Of a stretch of DNA of 33,776 bases, positions 16,901 through 24,122 are shown in pieces. Under the pieces are notes generated by a model. It saw nothing but the letters and a program-made list of their open reading frames with translations, was not told the origin of the DNA and ran no database searches. The stretch spans positions 1 to 33,776 of the forward strand of contig NZ_JASJOF010000017.1 of the NCBI RefSeq assembly GCF_030163795.1, read 5' to 3'. Both the position numbers and the translations under genes were made by a program. Position 1 is the stretch's first letter. Each line of letters begins with the position of its first letter. This stretch comes from Roseicyclus marinus. GTDB taxonomy: Bacteria; Pseudomonadota; Alphaproteobacteria; Rhodobacterales; Rhodobacteraceae.

Positions 16901-17440
16901 ATGGACATCACCACGAACCATGTCGATCGCAAGGCCGAGATCGCCGCGCCGTTCGCGACAAGCTTCGGCAAGTCCGAAGGGGAGGATGAGGGCGCCGTCA
17001 TCAAGCAACTCGTCTCCGGGATGCTCGGCAGCGTCGATGCGGCCGATCTCCTTGTCGTTTCGGCGCTGGACGGCGGCGAGGTCATCGGCAGCGTCGTCTT
17101 CACCCGATTGCGCTATCCTCGGGATGCGCGCGTCGTGTTCCTGCTTTCGCCCATGGCGGTCGCGCCGGGCTGGCAGGGGCAGGGTGTCGGCCTCGCCCTT
17201 CTGCAAGGCGGGCTCGCGCAGCTGCGCGGCCGGGGCGTCGACGTGGTGCTCACCTATGGCGATATCGGCTTTTACGGGCGGGGCGGCTTTGTCCCCGTCA
17301 CGCAAGACGCCGCCGCAGCGCCCTTGCCGCTCAGCTATCCGGAGGGCTGGCTGGGGCGGAACCTGGTCAGGTCCGACCCGGTCTCGCTGACGGGTCCGTC
17401 CCGCTGCGTCGCGCCCTTGGAAAAACCCGAACTCTGGTGA
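16901..17440 (+). CDS. yjhQ: YjhQ-type GNAT acetyltransferase-fold protein (putative antitoxin to YjhX)
   Basis: 179 residues from the ATG at 16901, which gives the family-typical N-terminus (about 22 residues before GKSEGEDEGAVI) and has AGGA upstream. An earlier in-frame ATG at 16874 overlaps the yjhX stop as ATGA and would add nine residues; it cannot be excluded. The acetyl-CoA loop is WQGQGVGLAL (Q92-x-x-G-x-G97), followed by VVLTYGDIGFYGRGGF and the subfamily ending YPEGWLGRNL…GPSRCVAPL. The GNAT fold is intact, so acetylation of a target is possible; in E. coli, YjhQ counteracts YjhX. Two-gene unit with yjhX. Confidence 0.85.
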   Translation: MDITTNHVDRKAEIAAPFATSFGKSEGEDEGAVIKQLVSGMLGSVDAADLLVVSALDGGEVIGSVVFTRLRYPRDARVVFLLSPMAVAPGWQGQGVGLALLQGGLAQLRGRGVDVVLTYGDIGFYGRGGFVPVTQDAAAAPLPLSYPEGWLGRNLVRSDPVSLTGPSRCVAPLEKPELW

Positions 17441-17474
17441 TCGGACTGCGCGGACGAACCCCTGCCTCTGCATG

Positions 17475-17506
17475 AAAAAAACCGCCCCGGTCGTCCGGGG
17501 CGGTTT
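17475..17506 (-). terminator. Terminator between convergent yjhQ and binding-protein genes
   Basis: 11-bp perfect stem AACCGCCCCGG (17480–17490) with CCGGGGCGGTT (17495–17505), TCGT loop. On the minus strand it is followed by TTTTTT (17480 down to 17475), making a textbook terminator for the binding-protein gene. On the plus strand only TTTC follows, so it is weaker for yjhQ. Confidence 0.9.
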
Positions 17507-17527
17507 CCTGGCTCGGGCCGCAGCGCC

Positions 17528-19117
17528 TCAGTTCATGTCGAAATACTTGAACTTCACGCTGTCATCCGCGTCCACATCGGTCGACCAAGCATCCGAGAGG
17601 CCCCAGTTCAGGACCTGGTTGTGGATCGGGATGTAGATCAGGTCTTCCTCAGCGATCGCCCAGAGATCGGCGATGGTCTGGTTGCGCGCCTCCAGATCCG
17701 TGTTGGAGGTCAGCGACTGGATCATCGCGTCCATGTCCGGGTTGGAATAGCGCGTGCCGTTCCACGACCCGCGGCCATCGCCCAGCGTGTGATAGAGGAA
17801 GTTGAAGACATATTCCGAATCGTAGGTCGGAACGCCCCAGCCCAGCAGATAGAAATCGGTCTGCAGGTTGGCGATCAGCGGGAAATGCTGCGCGCGCGGC
17901 AGGGCCGACAGGTTCACCGTGATCCCGATCTGGGCCAGCATACCCACAGCCGCCTGACAGATCGCTTCGTCGTTGACATAGCGGTCGTTGGGGCAGTCGA
18001 GCTGGATCGAGAAACCGTCGGCATAGCCGGCCTCGGCCATCAGCGCGCGGGCAGCTTCCACGTCATAGGCGGGATAGGCGTCGAGCTCTTCGGTCCAGCC
18101 GTTGACCGGCGGGGGCAGCATCGCGCCCGACGGATCCGACTGGCCGCGCATCACGACCTGCTGGATGGCCTCGCGGTTGATCGCGATGTCGATGGCCCGG
18201 CGCACGCGCACATCCGCCAGCGGGTTCGCCCCCTCGACATTGTCGAGCGTCAGATCGGCGTCGCCGACGTTCATCCCGAAAAAGATGTTGCGGTTCTGCG
18301 GCGCGGTCGCAAGCCCGATGCCGTCGGCGTCGGACACACGCTGAAGATCCTGAACCGGCACGTCTTGGATGAAATCCACCTCGCCCGTCAGGAGCGCCGC
18401 AACCCGCGTCGCGGGGTTCTGGATCGGGGTGAAGACCAGTTCGGTCACATCCATCGGGAAGGTGCCGATGCCCCAGTAGTCGGGGTTCTGCGTCATCACC
18501 GTGCGCACATCCGCCTCGCGGCTCTGCAGCACGAAGGGACCAGTGCCGTTGGTGTTGCGCGCGGCAAAGGTATCCTCGCCCGCGGCGTAATCCTGCACCG
18601 CTTCCGATCCGTTCTCGGCAGTCCAGCCCGCGTCCATCATCATGATGTTGGTCAGGTTGTTGGGCAACAGCGGGTTCGGCCCGTCGGTGACGATCTCGAC
18701 CGTATAGGGGCCAGCCGCCCGCACTTCGGTCACGCCGGTCAGCAATTCCTTGAAGTTCGAGGTCTCCGACCGCGCCCGGTTCAGCGAGAAAACGGCATCC
18801 TCGGCATCAAAGGTCTGGCCGCCGTGAAAGGATACGCCCTCGCGCAGCTGGAACACCCAGACATTGGGATCATCGGCCGAAGGTTCCCAGCTCAGCGCCA
18901 GCGCCGGCTCCATCTCGCCGCGCATGTTCCGGACAATCAGCGGCTCGTAGATCTGGTGCAACAGCGTCGTGGTCGGCCCCTCGTTCTGCGAATGGGGGTC
19001 AAGCGTCAGCGCCTCGGCAGCACGCGCCCAACGGAGCGTTTCGGCAGAGGCCGTGGCGGTGGTCAGCGCCGTGGTCGCCAGAAGCGCCGCACCGAATGCG
19101 GCGAGTTTCATGGTCAT
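17528..19117 (-). CDS. Orphan family-5 ABC substrate-binding protein
   Basis: 529 residues from the ATG at 19117, with GGGAGAA upstream and signal peptide MTMKLAAFGAALLATTALTT…ASA. The mature start ETLRWARAAEALTLDPHSQ, LREGVSFHGGQTFDAEDAVFS and CPNDRYVNDEAICQAAVGML are SBP_bac_5 hallmarks. No permease or ATPase is adjacent, and a strong terminator ends the gene. It may therefore feed the importer encoded at 6756–12060, whose own binding protein is a paralogue, or another transporter elsewhere. Divergent from the Crp/Fnr regulator, which could control it through the shared 149-base region. Ligand unknown. Confidence 0.92.
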   Translation of the reverse strand: MTMKLAAFGAALLATTALTTATASAETLRWARAAEALTLDPHSQNEGPTTTLLHQIYEPLIVRNMRGEMEPALALSWEPSADDPNVWVFQLREGVSFHGGQTFDAEDAVFSLNRARSETSNFKELLTGVTEVRAAGPYTVEIVTDGPNPLLPNNLTNIMMMDAGWTAENGSEAVQDYAAGEDTFAARNTNGTGPFVLQSREADVRTVMTQNPDYWGIGTFPMDVTELVFTPIQNPATRVAALLTGEVDFIQDVPVQDLQRVSDADGIGLATAPQNRNIFFGMNVGDADLTLDNVEGANPLADVRVRRAIDIAINREAIQQVVMRGQSDPSGAMLPPPVNGWTEELDAYPAYDVEAARALMAEAGYADGFSIQLDCPNDRYVNDEAICQAAVGMLAQIGITVNLSALPRAQHFPLIANLQTDFYLLGWGVPTYDSEYVFNFLYHTLGDGRGSWNGTRYSNPDMDAMIQSLTSNTDLEARNQTIADLWAIAEEDLIYIPIHNQVLNWGLSDAWSTDVDADDSVKFKYFDMN

Positions 19118-19233
19118 CAGTATTCTCCCTGGTTTGTTATGGGTGGACCAAGCGCCGAGTATGGAGAGGTTTGCCGCCATGTCCAGACGCTGCGCAGGAC
19201 AGGTGCAATCCGGGCCATAGATGGTTAAATGAA

Positions 19234-19248
19234 TGAACGACCCGTTCA
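19234..19248. promoter_or_regulatory. Inverted repeat TGAACG-N3-CGTTCA before the Crp/Fnr gene
   Basis: Perfect six-base arms in the 149-base divergent region between the orphan binding protein and the Crp/Fnr regulator, 18 bases upstream of the regulator start. The spacing does not fit a standard FNR site (TTGAT-N4-ATCAA). Candidate operator, perhaps for autoregulation. Confidence 0.4.
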
Positions 19249-19266
19249 AACCCGAGGATTTTCCAC

Positions 19267-19938
19267 ATGCCAGCCCCCGCCACCCAAGGGTCCTGGATCG
19301 ACCGTTTCGAAGGTTTGAGCGGGCTGGAGCCGCGCATCCGCGACATCCTGACATCGCGCAGCCAGCTTATGCGCCTGCCCAAGGGAACGGTGATCTTCGC
19401 CCCCGGCAAATCGCCCGAGAACCTGTTGCTGCTGCTGTCGGGCACCGTCCGCGTGCAGCAACTGGGCGAGAACGGGCGCGAGGTCGTGCTCTATCGTGCG
19501 ACGGCGGGCGAAAGCTGCGTGCTGACCACGGCCTGCATGCTGGCCTACGAGGATCTCGCCGCCGAAGGCATCGCCGAAACCGAGGTGACCGCCGCCGCGA
19601 TCCCGCGCACGGTGTTCGACGATCTGGTCGCCTCCTCGGTGGAGTTCCGCAATTTCGTGTTCCGCGCCTATTCGCGCCGGATGACCGACCTGTTCCGGGT
19701 GATCGAAGACATCGCCTTTCGCCGGATGGACATCCGCCTTGCGCAAAAGATCCTCGACCGCGCCGAGGCCGGGGTGCTCAAGGCGACCCATGCCCAGCTC
19801 GCCGCCGAGCTTGGCACCGCGCGCGAGGTCATCTCGCGCCAATTGGCCGAATTCCAGCGCCGTGGCTGGATCGCGCAATCGCGCGGCACGATCGAGATCC
19901 TCGATGATGCGGGTCTGCGGAAACTCGCCGAAGGCTAG
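19267..19938 (+). CDS. Crp/Fnr family transcriptional regulator of the sulfur operon
   Basis: 223 residues. The N-terminal cyclic-nucleotide-binding-like beta barrel (about 30–115) includes GKSPENLLLLLSGTVRVQQLGENG. A long dimerisation helix follows (~120–150). The C-terminal winged helix has ATHAQLAAELGTAREVISRQL, with recognition residues E187-x-x-S190-R191 as in FNR. FNR's N-terminal Fe–S cysteines are absent. The only cysteines are C84 and C90 (CVLTTAC), in the position where cAMP contacts lie in CRP. Given the downstream persulfide-handling genes, C84/C90 could sense sulfane sulfur by forming a disulfide or polysulfide link; this is inference. It sits 147 bases ahead of the YeeE gene, same strand. 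Confidence 0.85.
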   Translation: MPAPATQGSWIDRFEGLSGLEPRIRDILTSRSQLMRLPKGTVIFAPGKSPENLLLLLSGTVRVQQLGENGREVVLYRATAGESCVLTTACMLAYEDLAAEGIAETEVTAAAIPRTVFDDLVASSVEFRNFVFRAYSRRMTDLFRVIEDIAFRRMDIRLAQKILDRAEAGVLKATHAQLAAELGTAREVISRQLAEFQRRGWIAQSRGTIEILDDAGLRKLAEG

Positions 19939-19962
19939 GTTCCGACGGCCTGACGCGCTTGT

Positions 19963-19975
19963 GTGACTAGATCAC
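19963..19975 (+). promoter_or_regulatory. Crp-like half-site pair GTGA-N5-TCAC before the sulfur operon
   Basis: Located in TGTGACTAGATCACC, 111 bases upstream of the YeeE start and just after the Crp/Fnr gene. CRP sites are TGTGA-N6-TCACA; here the spacer is five. Plausible operator for the adjacent Crp/Fnr protein; not proven. Confidence 0.4.
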
Positions 19976-20035
19976 CGATAGGCGGGCACAGAATCGCTAT
20001 GCATCATCGTGCGAACAGGAAGGAGACCTTTCCAA

Positions 20036-20089
20036 ATGACAGCCATCTTTGAGGCAGCCCCGCACGCCCGTGCCGGAGGTGCCGCATGA
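20036..20089 (+). CDS. Candidate 17-codon upstream ORF coupled to the YeeE gene
   Basis: Encodes MTAIFEAAPHARAGGAA. The ATG at 20036 has AAGGAGA at 20020–20026, an excellent ribosome-binding site with 9-base spacing, and the TGA stop overlaps the YeeE start codon as ATGA. The YeeE gene's own GGAGGT (20075–20080) lies inside this ORF. The layout is typical of a translated leader that couples or tunes translation of the following gene. Contains no Cys; the peptide may matter only through its translation. Confidence 0.4.
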   Translation: MTAIFEAAPHARAGGAA

Positions 20090-20520
20090 TCGAAACCGTT
20101 TTCACCCCGTGGCAGTCGCTGGGCGGCGGCGTGCTGATCGGGCTTTCCGCCGTGCTCCTGATGCTGGCGGTGGGCCGCGTCATGGGGGCGACCGGCGTTC
20201 TGGCCGGCATCTTCGCCCCCGCCTCGATCGCGGACCTGAGCTGGCGCCTCGCCCTCTTGGCGGGCATGGTCACGGGGCCCACCGTCTATTGGCTTGCCAC
20301 CGGCGGGATGCCCGAGATCACGGTTCCCGTCTCGATGCCGATGCTTTTGATCGGCGGTTTCATCGTGGGCGTCGGTGTGACCTACGGCTCCGGCTGCACT
20401 TCCGGTCATGGCGTTTGCGGCATGGCACGGCTCTCGCCGCGCTCCATCGTCGCCACGATCACCTTCATGATCGCGACCGCCATCACCGTTTTCATCATCC
20501 GCCACGTGATCGGAGGGTAG
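20086..20520 (+). CDS. YeeE/YedE family sulfur-compound transporter, first half-size subunit
   Basis: 144 residues with four hydrophobic segments. The family motif GSGCTSGHGVCG (about 103–114) carries the conserved cysteines that handle thiosulfate or persulfide sulfur in the TsuA/YeeE fold; MARLSPRSIVAT follows as usual. Half-length YeeE proteins occur as tandem pairs, and the second half is the next gene (4-base gap). Inner membrane. Proposed to move sulfur-containing ions in or out as part of sulfide/sulfane-sulfur homeostasis. Confidence 0.9.
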   Translation: MIETVFTPWQSLGGGVLIGLSAVLLMLAVGRVMGATGVLAGIFAPASIADLSWRLALLAGMVTGPTVYWLATGGMPEITVPVSMPMLLIGGFIVGVGVTYGSGCTSGHGVCGMARLSPRSIVATITFMIATAITVFIIRHVIGG

Positions 20521-20524
20521 GATC

Positions 20525-20962
20525 ATGCACCTGATCGCAATCTATCTCATCGGGGTGATCTTCGGCACGGGCATCGTCATGTCCGGCATGGCGAACCCTG
20601 CCAAGGTCATCAACTTCTTCGACGTGGCCGGCAGCTGGGACCCCAGCCTGATCTTCGTCATGGGCGGCGCGCTGATCGTGACCGCCATCGGCTACCGGCT
20701 GGTTTTCGGACGCAGCCGCCCGATCTGGGAGGGGCGCTTCAGCCTGCCCACGGCCCGCAACATCGATGCGCGCCTTGTCGGCGGTTCGGCCGTTTTCGGC
20801 ATCGGCTGGGGCATCGCGGGCTTCTGCCCGGGTGGCGCGCTCCCCGCGCTGGGCACGGGCCGTCTCGACGTCATCGCCTTCGTGGGCGCGATGCTCTTGG
20901 GCATCTTCGCCGCGAAATACCTGCAAAACCTGTCGCGCACCCGTGCGCAGGCAGCCCAGTGA
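20525..20962 (+). CDS. YeeE/YedE-related transporter, second half-size subunit (DUF6691)
   Basis: 145 residues, four hydrophobic segments. Opens with GVIFGTGIVMSGMANPAKV and has the family motif GIAGFCPGGALPALGTG (about 97–113) with the conserved Cys. Companion of the preceding YeeE half; the two probably assemble into one transporter. Ends with a polar tail. Its stop precedes the MBL-fold gene start by 17 bases, so the genes are co-transcribed. Confidence 0.9.
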   Translation: MHLIAIYLIGVIFGTGIVMSGMANPAKVINFFDVAGSWDPSLIFVMGGALIVTAIGYRLVFGRSRPIWEGRFSLPTARNIDARLVGGSAVFGIGWGIAGFCPGGALPALGTGRLDVIAFVGAMLLGIFAAKYLQNLSRTRAQAAQ

Positions 20963-20979
20963 TCCCGGAGGATCCCGAC

Positions 20980-21864
20980 ATGACCGACTATCCCGTCAAC
21001 ATGACCGTCAAACCCCAGGTTCAGGCCTTTTTCGACGCGGCGACGAATACGATCAGCTACATCGTGAAGGATCCGAATTCGACCTCATGTGCCATCGTCG
21101 ACAGCGTGATGGACATCGATTACGCCGCCGGTCGCATCACCTACGACCACGCCGACGCCCTGATCGCCGCGATCCAGACGCAGGGGCTCAAGCTGGAATG
21201 GATCATCGAAACCCATGTCCATGCCGACCACCTGTCTGCCGCGCCCTATATCCAGCAAAAGCTGGGCGGCAAGATCGGCATCGGCTCCAAGATCATGGTC
21301 GTGCAGGACACGTTCGGAAAGATCTTCAACGAAGGGACCGAGTTCCAGCGTGACGGCAGCCAGTTCGACGCCCTGTTCGAGGATGGCGACAGCTACATGA
21401 TCGGCACGTTGCAGGCCTTCGCCATGTATACGCCCGGCCACACGCCCGCCTGCATGGTGCATGTGATGGGCGACGCCGCCTTCGTGGGCGATACGCTCTT
21501 CATGCCCGATGGCGGATCGGCGCGCGCCGATTTCCCCGGCGGGGATGCGGGCACGCTCTATGACAGCATCCAGAAGGTTCTGGCGCTGCCCGACGAGATG
21601 CGCCTCTTCATGTGCCACGACTACGGGCCCAATGGCCGCGACATCCAGTGGGAAACCACAGTGGGCGAGGAAAAGGCGCACAACATCCATGTGGGTGCGG
21701 GCAAGACGAAGGAGGAATTCGTCAAGTTCCGCACCGAACGTGACGCGCAACTGGCCATGCCGCGGCTGATCATCCCGTCCCTTCAGGTCAACATGCGCGC
21801 AGGCGCCATCCCGACCGACAAGGACGGCCGCCCGATGCTCAAGGTGCCGGTCAACGGCCTCTGA
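20980..21864 (+). CDS. Persulfide dioxygenase-like MBL-fold protein (ETHE1/Blh type)
   Basis: 294 residues from the ATG at 20980, which has GGAGG upstream; a GTG 21 bases earlier is less likely because it overlaps the previous stop. Metal ligands are complete: H79-x-H81-x-D83-H84 (THVHADHLSAAP), H154 (YTPGHTPACM), D171 (FVGDTLFMPDGG) and H213 (MCHDYGPNGR). PDGGSARADFPGG is typical of the persulfide dioxygenase/Blh group. It oxidises glutathione persulfide or a related sulfane-sulfur substrate to sulfite. Cytosolic. Its neighbours (YeeE pair, DUF442, SulP) are those seen in bigR-type sulfide detoxification loci. Confidence 0.9.
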   Translation: MTDYPVNMTVKPQVQAFFDAATNTISYIVKDPNSTSCAIVDSVMDIDYAAGRITYDHADALIAAIQTQGLKLEWIIETHVHADHLSAAPYIQQKLGGKIGIGSKIMVVQDTFGKIFNEGTEFQRDGSQFDALFEDGDSYMIGTLQAFAMYTPGHTPACMVHVMGDAAFVGDTLFMPDGGSARADFPGGDAGTLYDSIQKVLALPDEMRLFMCHDYGPNGRDIQWETTVGEEKAHNIHVGAGKTKEEFVKFRTERDAQLAMPRLIIPSLQVNMRAGAIPTDKDGRPMLKVPVNGL

Positions 21865-21874
21865 TCCCGGGGCA

Positions 21875-21893
21875 GGCGGCGCCGCGCGCCGCC
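21875..21893 (+). other. Intercistronic GC stem-loop in the sulfur operon
   Basis: GGCGGCG pairs with CGCCGCC around CCGCG, 10 bases after the persulfide dioxygenase stop, with no T-tract. Possibly an mRNA stability or differential-expression element. Confidence 0.4.
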
Positions 21894-21938
21894 GCTCCCG
21901 TTCCGCCCTGCACGTCGCAGCCATTCCGGACCATCGCC

Positions 21939-22286
21939 ATGACACCCCGAAAGATCACCGAAACGCTCTCCGTCAGCGAACAGATCACCGCCGCCGACCT
22001 GCCCGCGCTTGCCGCCCAAGGCTATCGGAGCATCATCTGCAACCGTCCCGACGGCGAAGAGCCGGGCCAACCGCCCGCCGCCGAGATCGAGGCGGCCGCC
22101 CGCGACCTCGGGCTTGGCTTTGCCCTCTTGCCCGTGACCCCCGCAACGCTGGACGAGGCCGCGGGCCGCGCCTTTGGCAAGCTCGTGCGGGACCTGCCCG
22201 GCCCGGTCCTGGCCTATTGCCGGTCCGGCGCAAGGTCGTCGACGCTCTGGTCGCTTGCCGACGCACAAGATCCCGCCTCACGCTGA
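21939..22286 (+). CDS. DUF442/TIGR01244 sulfurtransferase-like protein
   Basis: 115 residues. The fold is that of dual-specificity phosphatases, with the active-site loop C94-R-S-G-A-R99 in LAYCRSGARSSTLW, and an N-terminal YRSIICNRPDGEEPGQP motif typical of the TIGR01244 group. This domain is often fused to, or encoded next to, the Blh/persulfide dioxygenase and is thought to transfer sulfane sulfur through the active-site Cys. Separated from the upstream gene by 74 bases containing a GC hairpin (21875–21881 with 21887–21893). Confidence 0.9.
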   Translation: MTPRKITETLSVSEQITAADLPALAAQGYRSIICNRPDGEEPGQPPAAEIEAAARDLGLGFALLPVTPATLDEAAGRAFGKLVRDLPGPVLAYCRSGARSSTLWSLADAQDPASR

Positions 22287-22356
22287 TCCCCCCAATGCCG
22301 GGCGCGCCTCCCTTTCGCCTTCGCCGCCCGGCCCCCGCCTTGAAAAGACCGCCCCG

Positions 22357-24096
22357 ATGATCGACCGCATCCGCAGATATGTTCCCGTGCTCGACTGGGG
22401 TCGCCGCTACAACCGCGACGCGCTGCACAATGACCTGATGGCAGCGGTGATCGTCACCATCATGCTGATCCCGCAATCGCTGGCCTATGCGATGTTGGCG
22501 GGCCTGCCGCCCGAAGCGGGGCTTTACGCCTCGATCCTGCCGATCGTCCTTTACGCCATCTTCGGCACCTCGCGCGCTTTGGCGGTGGGGCCGGTGGCGG
22601 TCGTGTCGCTGATGACGGCGGCGGCGGTGGGGCAGGTGGCCGAACAGGGCACGGCGGGCTATGCCGTGGCCGCCTTGACGCTTGCCGCGATGTCGGGGGC
22701 GATCTTGCTCGCCATGGGTTTCCTGCGGCTGGGGTTTCTCGCCAATTTCCTCAGCCATCCGGTGATCGCGGGCTTCATCACGGCATCGGGCATCCTGATC
22801 GCGGCCAGCCAGCTCAAGCATATCCTCGGTGTTTCGGCCTCGGGCCATACCCTGCCCGAGATGCTCGTGACGCTTGCCGAAAACCTGCCCGAGGCCGATC
22901 CCGTCACCATTGCCATCGGTGTCGGTGCGACCGGGTTCCTGTTCTGGGTCCGCAAGGGGTTGAAGCCCTTGCTCATCGGGCGCGGCGTGAAACCCAAGCT
23001 CGCGGATGTGGCCCAGAAGGCCGGGCCTGTTGCCGCTGTCGTCGTCACCACCCTCATCGTCTGGGGCTTTGGTCTGGCCGATACGGGCGTCGCCATCGTG
23101 GGCGCGGTGCCGCAATCCCTGCCGCCCCTCACGCTGCCCAGTTTCGATTTCGACCTTCTGACCGCGCTTTTCGTGCCGGCGCTCCTGATCTCGGTCATCG
23201 GCTTCGTGGAATCCATCTCCGTGGCCCAGACGCTGGCCGCCAGAAAACGCCAGCGCATCAACCCCGATCAGGAATTGATCGGGCTGGGGGCGGCCAACCT
23301 CGGGGCGGGCTTTACCGGCGGTTTTCCGGTAACGGGCGGTTTTGCGCGGTCCGTGGTGAATTTCGATGCCGGCGCCGAAACGCCCGCGGCTGGCGCCTAC
23401 ACGGCCCTTGGCCTTGCCATCGCCGCCATGGCGCTGACGCCGCTGATCCATTTCCTGCCGACCGCGACGCTTGCAGCCACGATCATCGTGGCCGTTCTCT
23501 CACTTGTCGATGTCTCGATCCTGAAAACCGCTTGGGCCTATTCAAAGGCCGATTTCGCTGCCGTTGCCGCTACGATCCTGCTCACTCTGGGCTTCGGGGT
23601 GGAAACCGGCGTCTCGGCAGGCGTGACCCTGTCGATCCTCCTCCACCTCTACAAGACGTCGAAACCACACGTGGCCGAGGTGGGGCTGGTCCCCGGCACC
23701 CAGCATTTCCGCAACATCCACCGCCACAAGGTCGAAACCGACCCTGCCGTCCTGACCATCCGCATCGACGAAAGCCTCTATTTCCCCAATGCCCGGTTCC
23801 TCGAGGATTACATCCTCGGCCGTGTGGTCGAAGGCGGTCCGATCCGCCATGTCGTCTTGATGTGTTCCGCGGTCAACGTGATCGACTTCTCCGCGCTCGA
23901 GGCGCTGGAGGCGCTCAACCACAGGCTCAAGGACATGGGTGTCGCCCTGCACTTGTCCGAGGTGAAAGGGCCGGTCACCGATCGTCTGGAAAAGACCCAT
24001 TTCCTGCGCGACCTGACGGGGCGGGTTTTCCTGTCGCAATACGATGCCTGGGTTGCGCTGACAGCCGGGCCGCCGCCTGCGAAAGCGGCGGAATAG
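22357..24096 (+). CDS. SulP family anion transporter with STAS domain
   Basis: 579 residues from the ATG at 22357 (MIDRIRRYVPVLDWGRRY). The SulP signature IPQSLAYAMLAGLPPEAGLYASILP falls around 38–62, and about a dozen membrane segments run to ~440. The C-terminal cytosolic STAS domain (about 450–568) contains NVIDFSALEAL at the usual phosphorylatable position. It exchanges sulfate, bicarbonate or related anions across the inner membrane. At the end of a persulfide-oxidising operon, a role in exporting sulfite/sulfate or balancing anions is plausible, but substrate is not determined by sequence. Ends 26 bases before the convergent ugpC. Confidence 0.92.
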   Translation: MIDRIRRYVPVLDWGRRYNRDALHNDLMAAVIVTIMLIPQSLAYAMLAGLPPEAGLYASILPIVLYAIFGTSRALAVGPVAVVSLMTAAAVGQVAEQGTAGYAVAALTLAAMSGAILLAMGFLRLGFLANFLSHPVIAGFITASGILIAASQLKHILGVSASGHTLPEMLVTLAENLPEADPVTIAIGVGATGFLFWVRKGLKPLLIGRGVKPKLADVAQKAGPVAAVVVTTLIVWGFGLADTGVAIVGAVPQSLPPLTLPSFDFDLLTALFVPALLISVIGFVESISVAQTLAARKRQRINPDQELIGLGAANLGAGFTGGFPVTGGFARSVVNFDAGAETPAAGAYTALGLAIAAMALTPLIHFLPTATLAATIIVAVLSLVDVSILKTAWAYSKADFAAVAATILLTLGFGVETGVSAGVTLSILLHLYKTSKPHVAEVGLVPGTQHFRNIHRHKVETDPAVLTIRIDESLYFPNARFLEDYILGRVVEGGPIRHVVLMCSAVNVIDFSALEALEALNHRLKDMGVALHLSEVKGPVTDRLEKTHFLRDLTGRVFLSQYDAWVALTAGPPPAKAAE

Positions 24097-24122
24097 TCAG
24101 GCAAACCGCAGGTCTGCGCGTC

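Noticed and set aside
24070-24091. Hairpin CCGCCGC/GCGGCGG at the end of the SulP gene as a terminator
   Set aside because: It lies inside the coding sequence, has no T-tract, and is readily produced by Ala/Pro codons in high-GC DNA.
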